Position numbers and translations under genes: made by a program. A stretch of DNA of 64,000 bases. Source: Kryptolebias marmoratus. Lineage: Eukaryota; Chordata; Actinopteri; Cyprinodontiformes; Rivulidae. The stretch lies in the NCBI RefSeq assembly GCF_001649575.2, contig NC_051438.1, positions 23,975,543 to 24,039,542 of the forward strand, written 5' to 3'. Under the pieces are notes generated by a model. That model saw nothing but the letters and a program-made list of their open reading frames with translations, was not told where the DNA came from and did not search any database. Positions within the stretch are counted from its first letter, which is position 1. Each line of letters starts with the position of its first letter. Below, in pieces: positions 11,701-25,115 of this stretch.

Positions 11701-14700
11701 TTGGTTTAATCACGATGAGACTTCACCCCAGCCTCGTATCTTCAGCCGGTGCTTGTAAAGCAAAACTAGCAGGCTGATTCTGCCCTGTAAGAAAGTTAGA
11801 ATAAGACGCTTCAACTGGCTTTCCGACAATTAGAAACAAAATGCATTTTCTTTAAAAGATAAGAACTGCAGAATAAAGTGAAATAAGTGTTTTTCTTGTT
11901 AAAGATAATAGTCTGAAAATAGCTGCGGTAATTTCTCGCTGAACTGCTGTGTTAGTAAATCCCGAGCCACCCTGGGCTGCAGCAAAGAAGCAGCTTTGTC
12001 TTTTTTGAGGAGCGCTAACATGCCAAGTGGAATTGGAGGAGGGGAAAAAAAAGAGAAAATTGGAATCCCACGGATGCCAGACTGTTTCTAATTCTATTCC
12101 ATATCGCTCTGTTTTGGCATGACAGCCGTTCGCTGGCGAGTCCATTTGCAGGCTGTTGTTGCTTAGTCAACCTGTCTCTGTCAGCCAAACAGCATGTTTG
12201 GCTGATTTGAGGCCGTATCGTAGACTGCAGATTGTATAGTCACAGACGCTGACGAGCACCCAAACTGACAGCAGGGCACAGAAGAAAATATTTAGTGGTG
12301 TTTTGACATTTATGTTGTTAATTTAAAATACATTGTAAGCTTTAGTTAAGTTGTGCTGGTTTAGGATTCACATTATTGTTTTCCAGTTAGTTTTTTATTT
12401 TTCTGTAAAAAAAAAAAAAAAAAAAAAAATCTAAACTACTTCTGAATAGTACGTGTTATTTCAGTCATTCTTGTATCAAAATGTTCGTCTCATTTTGGAG
12501 ATTGATGCCACAAACCTTAGCTTTTGTAACTTTTATGCATTTACAAATATTTCCCCATAGAAATACACTGAAGTCTTTTCAGTTCATTCAACTTTCTTTG
12601 AAATCTGCTTCAACGTACTTACTTTATTTTAGTCCTTTTATGTTACTTTTAGCTTTTAGCTAGCCTTTTGATACTTTTAGCCTGACTTTTACAAGTCTTA
12701 ACTAGTGTTTTGCTCTTCTTAGCTTTATCAACCCAGTTTCAGCTTCTTCAGCAAATTTCAGCAGTTGTTCAGCTCCCAGCATTCACACTGCATGTTCAGT
12801 TTCATTACATTGGATTATTTTGCATCAGCTTTGACACTGACTTGTTTCTTCTCCGATTTAATAAAAAAGTAGCTAGCAGTGAATTTGTCCTTTTCCCAGA
12901 CTACATTTAAATCAACCTGAGCTGATGTCTGGTAAACCTCTCTAGCCTGTATTTTGTGTAGCTAAGCAGAAAAAAGTAATGGTCAGGTACTTGCAAAAGG
13001 TCATTCTTTCTACATTTTTCTGCATGACAAAGCGCGAAGCTTTATGCAAACCCTTCTTCAGTCAGAGTGAAGACTATAAATGCAAGCGTAGGTTGTTTTT
13101 CCTTTATACACACATATATTTCAACTCGCCTGTTTTGTGTTTTTTGTCCACAGGGGGCAGTGTGAGCCTGTCAGAGGTGCTCTCAGATTTCTGGTCCAGG
13201 CTGGTGGAGCGGGTCTTCTCTTTGGTCAACCCTCAGTATCAGTTCAGCGAGGACTACCTGGAGTGTGTCAGCAAACACGCCGAACAGCTGCAGCCGTTTG
13301 GGGATGTTCCCCGCAAACTCCGAGTACAAGTGTGTCTATAATTAAAGCTGACATCCAAAGTGATAGAAATGAAAAGTTTGAACACGTCTTCCAGCAGAAT
13401 GAGAGTGGGATGTAACGCGTGACTCATGAACTGTAACATTTGGTTTTATGTGCAGGTGTCGAGGGCGTTCATCGCAGCCAGAGCGCTCTCTCAGGGCTTG
13501 GCTACTGGCCGGGATATTGTGAACAAAGCCACAAAGGTGACTGGCTTCCTTTTTCTACTAAATCTGGATAAAAGATCTTTAATCTCAGATTATATTTTCT
13601 GTTGGGCTGAGAAGGACTCTGGCAGTTTAAAATAGAAACACGTGCTCTCACTGACAGGATGAAGTGATGCAAGATTATATTTATATTAATATATGCTGTT
13701 TACTTATTGCAACTCGGGAAACAAAAACTATCTCTCTTGAGACTATATAAATTATTCATATTTATTATTTGAGCAATTCTCAGTATTTCTAATCAGTCAA
13801 GATGTGCGAGGAAAACTGAATCATAGTCAACCAGAAGATTACATGAGAAAGCCTAACTTATTAGTTTCTCCTTTAAACCAACCAGTTGCTAAATGAGTTT
13901 TTATAAATGACTCTGTCCTTTCTAACCTTCAGAGTGGAACCTTTTCTAACAGTGGATGTCTGTCCCTGTTTATTCACAGTATTAACAGTCCTGTTTGCTC
14001 TGTCTCCAGCTGACTGTGGACTCGGAGTGTGTGCGTGGCCTGATGCGTCAGTGGTACTGCCCCCTGTGTCGAGGCCTGCCCTCCCTGCGGCCCTGCCACT
14101 CTCTGTGCCTTAACGTCATGAAGGCCTGTTTAGCCAACCAGGCTGACATGGATACAGAGTGGAACAATTTCATTGGTGAGTGAGGGGGGGGAAAAATTCA
14201 AGATTTGTTTGTGTTTAGAGGCGGCACCACAAATGATCGTTAATGAAACGGTAAATATTGTAACCAACATGACTTTAATCCTGCATAATTAGAAATTAGA
14301 CTTATCATGAATGGGTAATTTAAAAGCTAATTTTTTACCATCTTTAATTCCGATGAGAAGCTGGTCATTTTAATTTGTAGTATTAATGGAGATTGATTAA
14401 TGCTTGAAGACATTTTTCCTCTCCAGATGTTTTTTTTTCTTTCTAAAAATTGCTTACAGCTATGCTTTTACAATAATGAGATGACGTTGCCAGGTTGGCT
14501 GTGTCCTGCTGGACTGTTTGGCTTCCCCCAGCTATATTTTAGGTTTCTAATTGATGGAGATTAAGCATTTCAGCTGAACCAGATGCAACTTAATACACTC
14601 AGTTACAGTGAATTTGATCCCTCGGCATGAAAAATGTCATCACCCAAATTACTTTCAGCAGCTTTTTGAGTTATCATCGTAATTAAACTGGACAAAAATC

Positions 14701-17700
14701 TGAAACTAGGCTTTTTTTATTGTGCCCTTGACACTCATTATTTTCAATTTCATTTGCTTTACTGACATCTGAGGGTCAAAAACTCACCTGCTATAAAAAA
14801 ATGAGGCTCTTGACGTCAGTGTCTCTTTATTCATTGCTGTGCACAGAATTTTATATAACAAAAAGGTTACGGGAGTGAAGTTACTTGAACAATAAGAGAC
14901 ATCAGCATTTAAACATTGTAATCAACACTCAGTTGAAAAGTAATTTTAAGTTCAGTGATCAAAATTTTTCTAACAAACATGTTTTTCTTTTTATGTGGAG
15001 GGTTTTTTCTTAGTTTTCATCACTCAAATAGTATAAAAATACTAATTTTAGCTTTCATGTTTTTCTTTTCTTTATTATTACTTCTGCCACGGAGGTTATG
15101 TTTTCTTTTTAATTAAATTTCAGCTTACTAAAAACTCTCCTAAAGAGATGTGAATGAAGGTGTAGGTTCCACCAAAGCACTGAGCTATATCGTTCTTACA
15201 TTTGTTAGACTGTAGGAAAGATAAATCACAAAATGCTCATTTTTTTCCATGCATTCCCAAACTAAGAGAAGTCTGCTGCTGGAGTCGTAACAAACGTGTC
15301 CCTCTCTCTGACAGACGCTCTGTACATGGTTTCCGAGAAGCTTGAAGGTCCGTTTAACTTCGAGCTTGCTGCTGACTCCATCTCTGTAAAAGTGTCAGAG
15401 GCCATCATGCACATGCAGGAAAACAGCGTCAGCATCTCCAGTAAGGTAAGGAAGAGGTCTCCAGCAGGTGATTCAACAACACAAAACTGCACTTTGGTGC
15501 GTGTGATGTTTGATGCTTTTCTTAAGCCTTAAAATAAATATGTTTCAAATGCTGAAGCCTTGAAAACCCTTTAAACAATTGTGTTTTGTTATTAATCTAG
15601 TCAAAGCTTTAATCTGAATTCTAATTTAATTGTAGTCTTCCGAATGCATGCAGTAAAAATAACAGGGATTGTTCAATGAGAACAGCCTCCCTGGGGATAA
15701 AGAGACGCTCCTGGTCTGTGCTGACAGGAAGAGGAAATTTGCTCTTCTCTCTATTTTCATATTTTCTAACTTGACTAAATTTGCTGTACAGTTTTCAAAT
15801 AGACTTATTTTAACTTTGTTGGATGCTGGATTATGACAGAGAAACCCATCTGATTTATTGTTATTTGACTCAGGTGTTTCAGGGTTGTGGAAACCCCAGG
15901 CCAGCTCCAGCACGGTCCAAACGCTCGCCTAAAGAGACGGGGGGCAACCGGAGACCCTTCCGCACCTACAGCCCTGAGGAGAAACCCACCACCGCCGCAG
16001 GCACCAACCTGGACCGACTGGTGAGGGGAAAACACGGCAGAACAAATCCCAAAGTGTTCAATTTTCCTCGACGCTCACCAACCAAACACCTGCAGTTTGG
16101 TGCTCTTAGTGACCTCCTGACCAGGTCACCTTTGTGAAAGAGATTTAAATCTCAATGGGTTTTTAATCTGTGAAATAAAGCTAATGACATTAAACGTTGC
16201 TGAGAATATATTAGACATTTAGAGCTTTTTTTTTCTCCTTTTAACATTGAACAGATGAAATGAGCTGGTGTAAAACAAACAAACAATCAAAGGATTAAGC
16301 TGAAAGATGCTAAAATCCTCTGAAGTTTAGAGAAACTGAAACTTCAAAATACTTTAATCAGGCACACACAGATAATGATTCATATACGATAGAAGAGTTT
16401 ATTAATATACTAAACCAGAAGTAGAGAAAAGGGCAGAGCATAAAAGTCTGTGTATCTATTTATAAGAGAGAAAAGTTGTGCAGTTTAGGAACTGAACCAG
16501 AAGTGGTGTCATGTCAGGTTTTTTTTCCTGCCCACCATCAACACCACAGCATCTATGTTCATCCTACAGCCAGTCATACAAACGAGGATACTTCAGAATC
16601 GGGCCTGACTCATAAACATTTTCCTTCCACCTCCACGCAGGTTACCGAGCTGAAGGAACGACTGCGGCCCATGCGAGGCTTCTGGGTGTCCCTCCCACAC
16701 ACCATCTGCAACGATGAGAAGATGGCTGCCGACGTCACTAATGAAGACCGCTGCTGGAACGGGCAGACCCGTGGGAGGTGAGCGAGATCAAAGAAAATGG
16801 CTGAAGGTGTAGGAGGCTGGTGGAGAGGGGGGCGTTTAGGAATCGCCAGAGGAGAAGTGAGTGAGGCAATAAAAAGGTGCAGAGGTGGAAAGAGGCAGCA
16901 GATGGCGCAAAGTTCAGTAACTTTAGCCTCTACCAGTCACCCACGTGCTCTCTGCATGACGCTGCTTGGTTTTAGGCAAACGGATACAGCCAACGTTGTG
17001 TACAAGGGGTGATGTATTAAAACACAGCAGAGTCTTGTGTTTGTGTGAGAGACACAGAAAACCAAAGAAAATAAACTGGCAGCTTACATTAAAACATACC
17101 AAGATTAATAAATTTATCTGTACAGTATAAAGGACTGGAGCTAGACATGCTTGAATCAGATTTTATGCTTCTATATTTAAATAAGTAAAAGTAATTACAT
17201 ATAACGCATCAATGTTCTTTCCTAAAACTCAATTGAATATTTACATTATGTGTTGTCACAGAACATGAGTTAAACTCAGTTAAACAGGAATTTTCACAGC
17301 AAAGACAGAAAATTTCTTGATTAATTTATCAAAGCATTGCTGCTGAAGTTGATGCTTTATCAGCAGTACTCAAGCTATTACAGAAAAATAATTGTTTTTC
17401 TTATTCCCTGCTGAGATTCAGTGGCGGACAGTAAACTACTCCCTCTGAAAAACCTTTTTAAATGATGCAGCGACGGTGATAAATGTCTTTATGTGCTGTC
17501 TGTGTGAATGTTTCCCTGTATGCTCGCTCAGGTACTTGATGAGTGTGACCGGTGACGGGCTCCTCAGCCAGATCAACAACCCAGAGGTGGAGGTGGACGT
17601 CACCCGTCCTGATATGAGGATCAGACAGCTGATCATGGAGCTCAGAGTGGTGACCAACAAACTGAGACATGCTTACAGTGGACAGGACATGGACTTCATG

Positions 17701-18100
17701 GACAGTGAGTTTATTCTTACAACATGTTTAAATGTGAAAGGGAGCTTTAAACAATACATCACATGTTATGATATATTTATTTATGCGTATCTATATTTTA
17801 ATTTGGAATATAATGTTGATTGTTTCAGGCGAGGAAGGCAGCGGCTCAGGAGGTGAAGATCACGGGGAGAGGTACAGTGATGATTGGCCAGGTTATGGGC
17901 CTTACTCTCCGCCTTACAGTAAATCCCCACGTAACCCTGTCTCCAGTCCTGCAAAGCCTCCCCGAAGCCGAGACAGAAACGGGTCCAAGTGGAACAGAAA
18001 CAACGGACGGGTTAGATCCACAGCCAGCCTGCACACCTTGACCCTGGTTCCATTCGCGTTTCTGCCTTTTGTGATCACTGCTGCCCCCATGTGGAGATAG
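8701..18100 (+). CDS. gpc2: Glypican-2 (GPI-anchored heparan sulfate proteoglycan)
   Basis: Eleven exons: 8701-8854, 10496-10654, 11565-11699, 13154-13329, 13456-13536, 14010-14175, 15315-15445, 15874-16020, 16641-16777, 17532-17704 and 17829-18100. They join in phase to 576 codons plus TAG. A signal peptide ([12 protein letters not shown]) is followed by the cysteine-rich glypican core: [47 protein letters not shown] and [16 protein letters not shown] at about 348-351 is a likely convertase site. EEGSGSGG near residue 490 gives Ser-Gly sites for heparan sulfate. The last about 20 residues are hydrophobic, as in a GPI signal. GLATGRD, MRGFW, YSDDW and a Pro/Arg-rich stalk favour GPC2 over GPC4/6. 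Donors of exons 3 (GTTGGT) and 4 (GTGTGT) are weak. GPC2 is a co-receptor known mainly from developing neurons. Confidence 0.93.
9082..9105. repeat. (GA)n microsatellite
   Basis: About twelve GA units in GPC2 intron 1. Confidence 0.95.
9408..9482. other. Assembly gap (75 N)
   Basis: Seventy-five consecutive N follow gagagag, so the unresolved sequence is probably a GA microsatellite in GPC2 intron 1. Confidence 0.95.
9623..9646. repeat. (GACA)n microsatellite
   Basis: Six tetranucleotide units in GPC2 intron 1. Confidence 0.9.
11700..13153 (+). other. GPC2 intron 3
   Basis: A 1.45-kb intron with a run of about 24 A at 12406-12429. No gene, RNA or recognisable transposon was seen. Confidence 0.6.
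14176..15314 (+). other. GPC2 intron 6, with a dispersed-repeat fragment
   Basis: AT-rich intron. The string cttctgccacggaggttatg near 15082-15101 matches the start of the dispersed repeat at 24538, so a short fragment of that family is present. Nothing else was recognised. Confidence 0.45.
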
Positions 18101-21100
18101 CTGCTCATTACAATCTGAGGGTTTCAGGAGTCTTCTGTTATGCTGCAGTCCTAAGCACATCATAAAGAAAAAAGCCATTCCATTTGGGTACACCAGCAAA
18201 AAAGGAAATAAAAAAAAAACAAACTAAATTAGCAATAATCAACAACCTCTTTACCGCACAGAATTAATCGAGATAAAATCCCCACATGAACAAAAACAGA
18301 CATTCCCAGACACTGATGATTAGTAACAAACCCTAATAAGCACAGCTATGTTTGAAGTGCCATTTGTGAGAGTTTGACCTATTGGAGTTTGATGTTGGCT
18401 GTTATTCTGGAAGTTTGGAGCGAAAGTAATTTTTTCACATCCTGTTAGCAGCTCGTCTGAGTGAAGGAGACGGTGGATCGTCTCACCTGTGAAGTAGAGA
18501 GTAGTTACGTGTTGTTTCAGCCAGCAGATGATTCAGTTCAAGAACATCTGCTTGATGATTTTCTTCCCATTTTAAAGAAAGAAAGTCATTTTGGTTCCTG
18601 TTATCTTGTGGGTTTTTTTTTGAGAGAAAGTTTGAGTTAAAGTCCAGAAAAAACAGCGAGTGAAAGTGTGATGATTTAAACCAAACAAGACGCTGATTTT
18701 TGAATGTAAAGGCTGAAACGTGTTTCTGTTGCTTTTATGTACTTTCCAAATATTTTTATGTATTTATTTTTAATATATTGTTGTTGATGTTTTATTGTTT
18801 GTTAGTTTCAAAGCACATAGATTTTTCTTTTTTAAGTGACTCTTTTTCTGATGGGGAAAAAGTTGTGGGTATTGTAACAATTTTATAATGCAGTTTTTTT
18901 TTAAAGGAGTTTATTATCTCTGGTGTGATCAGACTCAACCAGAGATAATGTGTCTCCATAATGGTTTTATTTGTTTTCAGTTCTGAGGTTTTACTGAACA
19001 TGAAGTGTTCTACTTTAACTCAGTATCTCTGGATTTTCATCTGCTAGGGTTTTTTTTTTTAAATTAAAAAAAGAATATTCGAGAAGAAAAGCAAAGTTTT
19101 GGGGAAACAGTAAGTTTGACACTGTGGTAAAAAAGATTTCATTGAGAATACAGACTTTTTGCTTGGTTTCACTAACAGAAGGCTACAAAAGTTGCACACA
19201 AGCCTATAAAATTCACAATTTGACACACATGGTCTCCTTTAATACACAGAAGAACTTACGTTAACTCATGCAGTTTAAAGTTTGGATCTCCACAATCTCC
19301 AGTTTTTTAAATTTGAAAAAAATTCCCGGATGGGAAGTGAAACATCTTCTGCTACAGAACAGAAGTCCAGTCTCTTTGTTTTTAAAACAGTCTTATGGTG
19401 GAGTATTTCTTGGCAGAGATCAGTCACCAAGTAGAACAGCAACTTTTCTCTTTTTTTTGTGTTCATATCAACCTTTGTGTTTCCGCAGAAGTGGCGTTAA
19501 TTTGTTTTTTCAAAGGGCTGTGAAGTCTACGTTGTTCCTTCTCAATAAATCAGTTGTTTCTTCATTTTCTGACATTACGTTAAGCTGAACTATTTATCTT
19601 GTTCAGACTCATAAAATGGGGATTTATTCCAAAATGCTCAGTTTTTTCAAACAGACACTGAAAGTTTGTTGTTTTGGCCTCTGAAGGGAACCGAGACTCT
19701 GAAATTACTAAGGAAAAATGTAAATGCTGCAAAAGAACACATTTGTTTTGTAGAGAACTGATATTTTTCTTGGGTTTAACAAAAAATGCTGCATATTGTT
19801 TCATTCTTAAATATATCCAATTTTGCCAAAAACGGAAGAGGTTTTTTTTTTTGGTAATATGTTGAAAATGTGCATTCACGTCTAAATTAACCCTTCAGTG
19901 ATACGAGGAGTCAGGAATGATTGTTTGTTTGTTCAATCACAACTTGAGCCATGTACATAATTTTGCCACACAGTATTTTATTGCATTAACAAATGTTTTG
20001 CAGTATTTCAAACCCACTGGTGTAAATATGTGCTTTTGATGACCAACAGACAGACGGATTTCAGAAAAGTTCGACTTTTTCCCATCGGCCTTCTGTTTCC
20101 CCGACCAACATTCCCTTCTGGGTTTCTTGTTGCTGTAACTGGTTTTTGTTATCAAACAAGTGATGTTTTCTGCCTAATTAAACAAAAAAAAAACTTTTTT
20201 TGGCTTTTGATTGATTTTATCTTTAAGCAAAATCACAGTTAAATCACTACAATTTTCAGTGGTGCTTTTTTTATTTACAAGTAAAGTAATCTCAGACTTA
20301 CATTAAATGCTGAACATGTTATGTATCATCATCATGTACCTTTTTAATTGTTGTGGCAAAAAGTGAAAGAGGGAGACCCAGCTTATATATATTGCTTCAT
20401 GATGGAAGACGATGGTAAGAAGGTCTGTAGAAGAAAAGAGCGAGGAGTATTTGTACAGTTTGATAAAACTGCCCTGGTTAGAGGACTGGGTTTAGACAGA
20501 AGCATACAGACAGTTTTATCAGTGGAAAGATCATTTTCTTTAGTTACATTAAAGAATATGATAAAGACTTGTCAGAATTTATCTTTCATGTCAAATACAA
20601 GATAAAGACACGATTATCGAGGACCTTTCCAACCAGAAGCACAGCTCAGAGACCTCAGAGACGATTAGAACGATGTATGCAGCTCTAACCACTGCTCCAC
20701 CCCCACACAGACTAACAGTTTAAAACAGATTAAACATAAATCTAAACATGCTACAATTAGCACACCTAATACACAAAAATGTACAAATTCACAAGATCTC
20801 GTTAAATAAAAACAAACAGAAAAAAGAAATTAAAAAAGAACATGTCCTTCACACCCTCACCTCTCTTATCTTTGAATTTATGAATAAAAAGAAAACAGAG
20901 CCACAGGTTAAATTTAATTTACTTTTCAAGTTGCAAAATAGGAAGAAGTCAATTATGTTTAATACACCAAGGCATAAAAATATATGTATTTAACAGTAAC
21001 AGACATTGCATTTCAACATCATATTAAAAGTTAAACATACTAAAAAGAAAAAAAACAGTCAATTTTTTTTCTTGCTTATGCCATTTGTCCAAATATGGAG

Positions 21101-21404
21101 CCCTGACGAATGCATTTAGTTATTTCTAAATGTAGTAACGTAAAATAGAGTTTGAGTTACTTGCCTGTTTACAGAGGACAGTATGGTTGCTAATATGGTA
21201 TGTGTTAGATCAGAATGGGTTACGATATAAGTGGCACAAACTTAAAAGAGTCGATGTCTGTGTGTTCTTAGGTTGTGTTTAGTTTAGTTAACATCTAATT
21301 GGTGTTAGACTGCATGTAATCTGTAGTGGATCGAGTGCATCATATGGGTTTGCAGTGAACCGTTGTAATATTTTTATGTCTCTGCCTGAAGTGGTATTTT
21401 GCTT

Positions 21405-21443
21405 TTATCTAAATAACATTCGGGTTGAATGTTATTTAGATAA
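21405..21443. repeat. Perfect 17-bp inverted repeat, 5-base loop
   Basis: The arms TTATCTAAATAACATTC (21405-21421) and its exact reverse complement (21427-21443) flank GGGTT. The role is unknown; it may be a remnant of a small DNA transposon. Confidence 0.8.
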
Positions 21444-21561
21444 TTAATTATCCAACAACTAGTTAATTTACCAACAAGTCTTTAACTGTGATTATTCCTC
21501 TCATCATGGACAACAAGTCCTGTGAATTTGGAGACGTTTGTTCTTTTTTTGCAAAAGTTAC

Positions 21562-21761
21562 CAGGGGGGAACCAAATATTTCAGCCGTCTGAAATAATCG
21601 GTTCCCCCTCTAAAACACAGGGCAAAAATANNNNNNNNNNNNNNNNNNNNNNNNNNNNNNNNNNNNNNNNNNNNNNNNNNNNNNNNNNNNNNNNNNNNNN
21701 NNNNNNNNNNNNNNNNNNNNNNNNNNNNNNNNNNNNNNNNNNNNNNNNNNNNNNNNNNNNN
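21562..21761. repeat. Imperfect hairpin beside an assembly gap
   Basis: A GGGGGAACC-to-TTTCAG arm is followed after four bases by CTGAAAT-to-GGTTCCCCC, giving an imperfect hairpin of about 21 bp. Twenty bases later comes a 131-base N gap (21631-21761). A hairpin-rich or repeated sequence would explain the failed assembly. Confidence 0.55.
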
Positions 21762-22004
21762 ATATGTCAAGAGGACAAATAACACCTTTTCTGTTCAAAT
21801 TGCCAACCCGCCACAGTGGCGTGTGTGTTGATCAAATTCACCTGCCACTTCAAATATTTACCTGCATTTGGCCGGTGGCTGGTGCTAATTTCCACCCCTG
21901 CGTTACCCCCAAACAATTATTTATTAATGTAATGATGTTTAAAGCATAAAGATTCAAATTAAAAACATTGAAAAAAATGTGTATTTGGCAGATATTGTGA
22001 CTTT

Positions 22005-22180
22005 GAAATACAAATAAAAACTAAAATGCAATGATTTGCAAATCTCATAAACCCACATTTTATTCATAGTAAAGCTTAGGAAACATATCAAATCTTTAAA
22101 CTAAGAAATTGAACCACTGTATTTGGAATAAAGATAATTTTATAAATTTTATGTTTGTAACACCTTTTTAAGCCTTTAAC
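22005..22180. repeat. Dispersed fish repeat fragment
   Basis: The stretch with AATGCAATGATTTGCAAATC, then CTCATAAACCCACATTTTA, resembles a repeat I recognise as common in fish genomes, probably a non-autonomous DNA transposon. The family was not assigned. Confidence 0.5.
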
Positions 22181-22394
22181 ACAAAGCTGTAAATGCAAAC
22201 TGTATAAATAAGAAACATCTGGAAGAGGAGGATGATTTTGTGACATAATTACAGCTTTAAAAAAAGATGCATATATTTTACATTTTATTCTGTTTAACTT
22301 TGGTAGATTGTTTCTTCAGTCATGAATAAAATGTTTCAGTGATTTATAATTATATGAGCAAAAGGTTCTACCTTTTTTTTGATTTGGTACAAAA

Positions 22395-22958
22395 GTGGCA
22401 TTGCTCTGCAGGACTGAAGGAAGTGTCTTGTTTTGTGTTTCAGCCAATCACTGTGTTTCTCACTTTTTGAACCTCGATTAGGTAAATTTCTCTTCTGAAT
22501 AGGAAGTCATCAGTTGTGCGAGAGGAAGGTGACGAGCCACAGCAGTGGGCGGACGGGCTGCTCTCATTCTGCTTTCTGTGAGTTCAAATTTTGTGTGCTG
22601 TATGAGAAACATTTAGAGTTTATTTTACACTTTTATTTATTGCATCTCTGCTTTAGTTTTTTCTTTTTCTGTCTGTCTCTGTGTTATAGCTGTGATTCCA
22701 CCTTTTGAGGTTCCTGGTTAATCTGACAGATGATGTCCACCGGCATGAAAATAGATTGTTTTACTGGTTCAAGATGAATTATTGATATATGGTCCAAACA
22801 GTTGTTAAGGGCTCTTTTGATAAGTAAATCTCAAAGGAAAGTTTAAAACAGCAGAAATCTTTGTCCACAAACGAAAGCTCAGATATGAAACCAGTTCAGC
22901 CGGATGATTCAGTGACTCTTCAGTGTTCAGTTCTTTCTTGTTACTTTTAAAACCTTTA
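22395..22958 (+). pseudogene. Decayed NITR-like Ig receptor pseudogene (gene A relative)
   Basis: The stretch follows gene A step by step. It has a promoter with CAGCCAATCAC and a GGAAGTG word, a degenerate signal exon (GGGCTGCTCTCATTCTGC, then TTTCTGTGAGTTC as at A's donor), and an intron ending in TATAG before CTGTGATTCC (A has TTTTAG before CTGTGATTCG). D1 remnants follow: GAGGTTCCTG, then NRLFYWFK and YMVQTV, broken by stops. After the part matching AMGSF the sequence jumps into a D2 start, SSDMKPVQPDDSVTLQCSVL, and then ends. It lacks the end of D1, most of D2 and all of the TM and tail exons. The internal deletion and stops make a functional product very unlikely. Confidence 0.8.
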
Positions 22959-24529
22959 GTAATTTAAAACCACAAACATTGTCCTAACATCTTATCTGTG
23001 TTTAGGAATGGAGACACAACTCTACTGATGGATATTTTTTTACACCGGACTGCAAGAAGAGAGAAGAGGAAGAAAAAGGAGTTATTTCTATATTGGTGTT
23101 TATCAAAAAGTAGTTTTTCTACAACATAAAAAGTGCTCACATGTTTTCCTCCACATTTGTTCTCATTTCTGAGTTTCTTTTGTGTTTTTGATGCATCAGC
23201 AATCATACATATGCATATGCATAGACATATATGTGTGCATCTTTTTCTTTTTTCACTCATTCATTTGACGTACGGTTGATATTAATCATATATTATGGCA
23301 GCACCAAAGCAATAAAACTTAATGAATCCCCTCTTTTTTCATCTACTACCCTTAAGTTTAAAATGTTTCATGCATAATTCAGTAAATTTCATCAGTTTGT
23401 CTCATGCACTTGCACAAGGAAATGTCTGAAGTTGAGGTTATACACATCAAGATCATGGTTTCACTCTGCTCGTCTGATGATAGTGATGAAATAAATCATG
23501 AATCTGTGCAGTACCGTTCAGGCGCAGTAGAGGGCAGTGTGTCTCCACAAAACTCAGTTCTCCTGAGCAGGACTGAAACAGAACAAGCCAGAGATAAAAT
23601 CACTGAGACCTCATGTCAACTAATGACCTTTTACCTAAATGCAGAGTCCTTAGTTGTTTGGGTCTACGATCTCCACGCTTGTTCTGCATTCCAGGAATAA
23701 CAGAACAGGTTTATTTAGGATTATTTTACAGCTCACTGATCAATAATTAACTGCTTGCTTATCCTGCGATCAGCTCACATATGTTTTCAGTTGTGGGATG
23801 ACATTTACAGGACTCAGTGAGATGCAAGAAGCTGTAAATATTATGTAAAATATGACCTGGATGGGGAAACGGGGAAACATTTAATGAAAATGTAAAACAC
23901 ACAACTTTGGCTTGACGTTGCCCCCAGTTGGCCACTTAGAGATCTGCAGCTATTACGAGCTAAAATGAAGCTGCTTAGTTGTAAACTGCATCACAAATAT
24001 CTGATCACTTTTCACTGTGAGAATACTTATTAACAATATTTGATGTTGAGTAAACATACAGTATGTATACAACTGTATTAGCCTGAACAGTGTACTAATT
24101 AACAGTTGTTTTAATATAAACAATGATTTTTTTTGTAATTAAGTTAAAACTGTGCAGCCCTTCAAAAAGCATGAATTAAATATGCAAAGCAGTAGATAAA
24201 AAGAGTATTTATAACATCACATGATACAGTAGAGGTTTCTATTTAAACTTTCCAACTGAGATATAATCTAAACATTAGCAGTAGGTGGCAACAGAGTGTC
24301 TGTTGACACTTGTTCAGCTTGTTGGGCCTCCAGAGCTGCTGCTGTACTTCACAGAGCTGTGCGTACATGATTTCATCCAGATGGGCCTTTTTGAACAAAG
24401 GCCATACAGACTATCATTATCCTAATTCATCTACTTGTCTGTTTTATGACTGTATGTAGACCTATACAGGTTTTTATGAAAAACTATTCTAAATCCTAAA
24501 TGTCTTTAACATATAAAATATCAACATTA

Positions 24530-25115
24530 TTTATAATTACTTCTGCCAAGGAGGTTAACTTTTCGTTGAAGTTCAATGTCAAAGGTCAAGGTCACAGATC
24601 AGACCGTGCTCTAACTCTGCAGCTGTATAACAGGAATGTTAAACCACAGCTGGACACCTCATGGGTCAAGGGTGATCACTGTTGATTTCAAGGTGATGGG
24701 GTCAAAGGTCAAGGTCACACATGACCTAGTGCTCTAACTCTGCAACAGTGTGATGCAGGAATGTCAAACTGCACAGCTGGACACCTCATGGATCAAAGAT
24801 GATGCCTGTTGGTTTCAAGATTCATGGGGTCAAAGGTCAAGGTCACAGGTAACCCCTTTGTTAAAAACTTGTCTCTGCTCCTACATGTGACCCCTTTGTT
24901 TTCTCTGCCAAGGAAGCTCTGTTTTCAGCTGTGTCTGTTGGTTTGTTTGTCTGATCAGGTAAAAACTAAAGAACAGATCTGCATGAAATTTTCAAGAAAT
25001 GCTGGGGTTGTCACAAAAAACAACGGGTTACATTTTGGTGGTGATGCAGATTATGATCCGGATTGCACTATTTTTTAATCACGCTGTGGCCTTGACAGAG
25101 GTTTGTACTCTTCTG
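24530..25115. repeat. Dispersed repeat with three tandem units of about 125 bp
   Basis: GTCAAAGGTCAAGGTCAC recurs at 24578, 24701 and 24829, with shared neighbouring words such as gctctaactctgca and ctggacacctcatgg. The units are therefore about 123 and 128 bp long. The flank starting cttctgccaaggaggtt also occurs as a fragment in GPC2 intron 6. The class of mobile element is unknown. Confidence 0.75.

Larger units (their letters stand above)
18101..22394. other. GPC2 3' UTR and AT-rich intergenic DNA
   Basis: The first part is likely the 3' UTR of GPC2; several AATAAA-like hexamers occur, for example near 19542, and the true end is not clear. The remainder is AT-rich with short frames lacking any recognisable domain. 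It includes two small inverted repeats (21405-21443 and about 21562-21610), an N gap (21631-21761) and a dispersed repeat near 22005-22180. Confidence 0.5.

Noticed and set aside
20348..20605. 85-codon plus-strand frame after GPC2
   Set aside because: AT-rich, no domain, no codon pattern or splice sites; likely chance in the 3' region.
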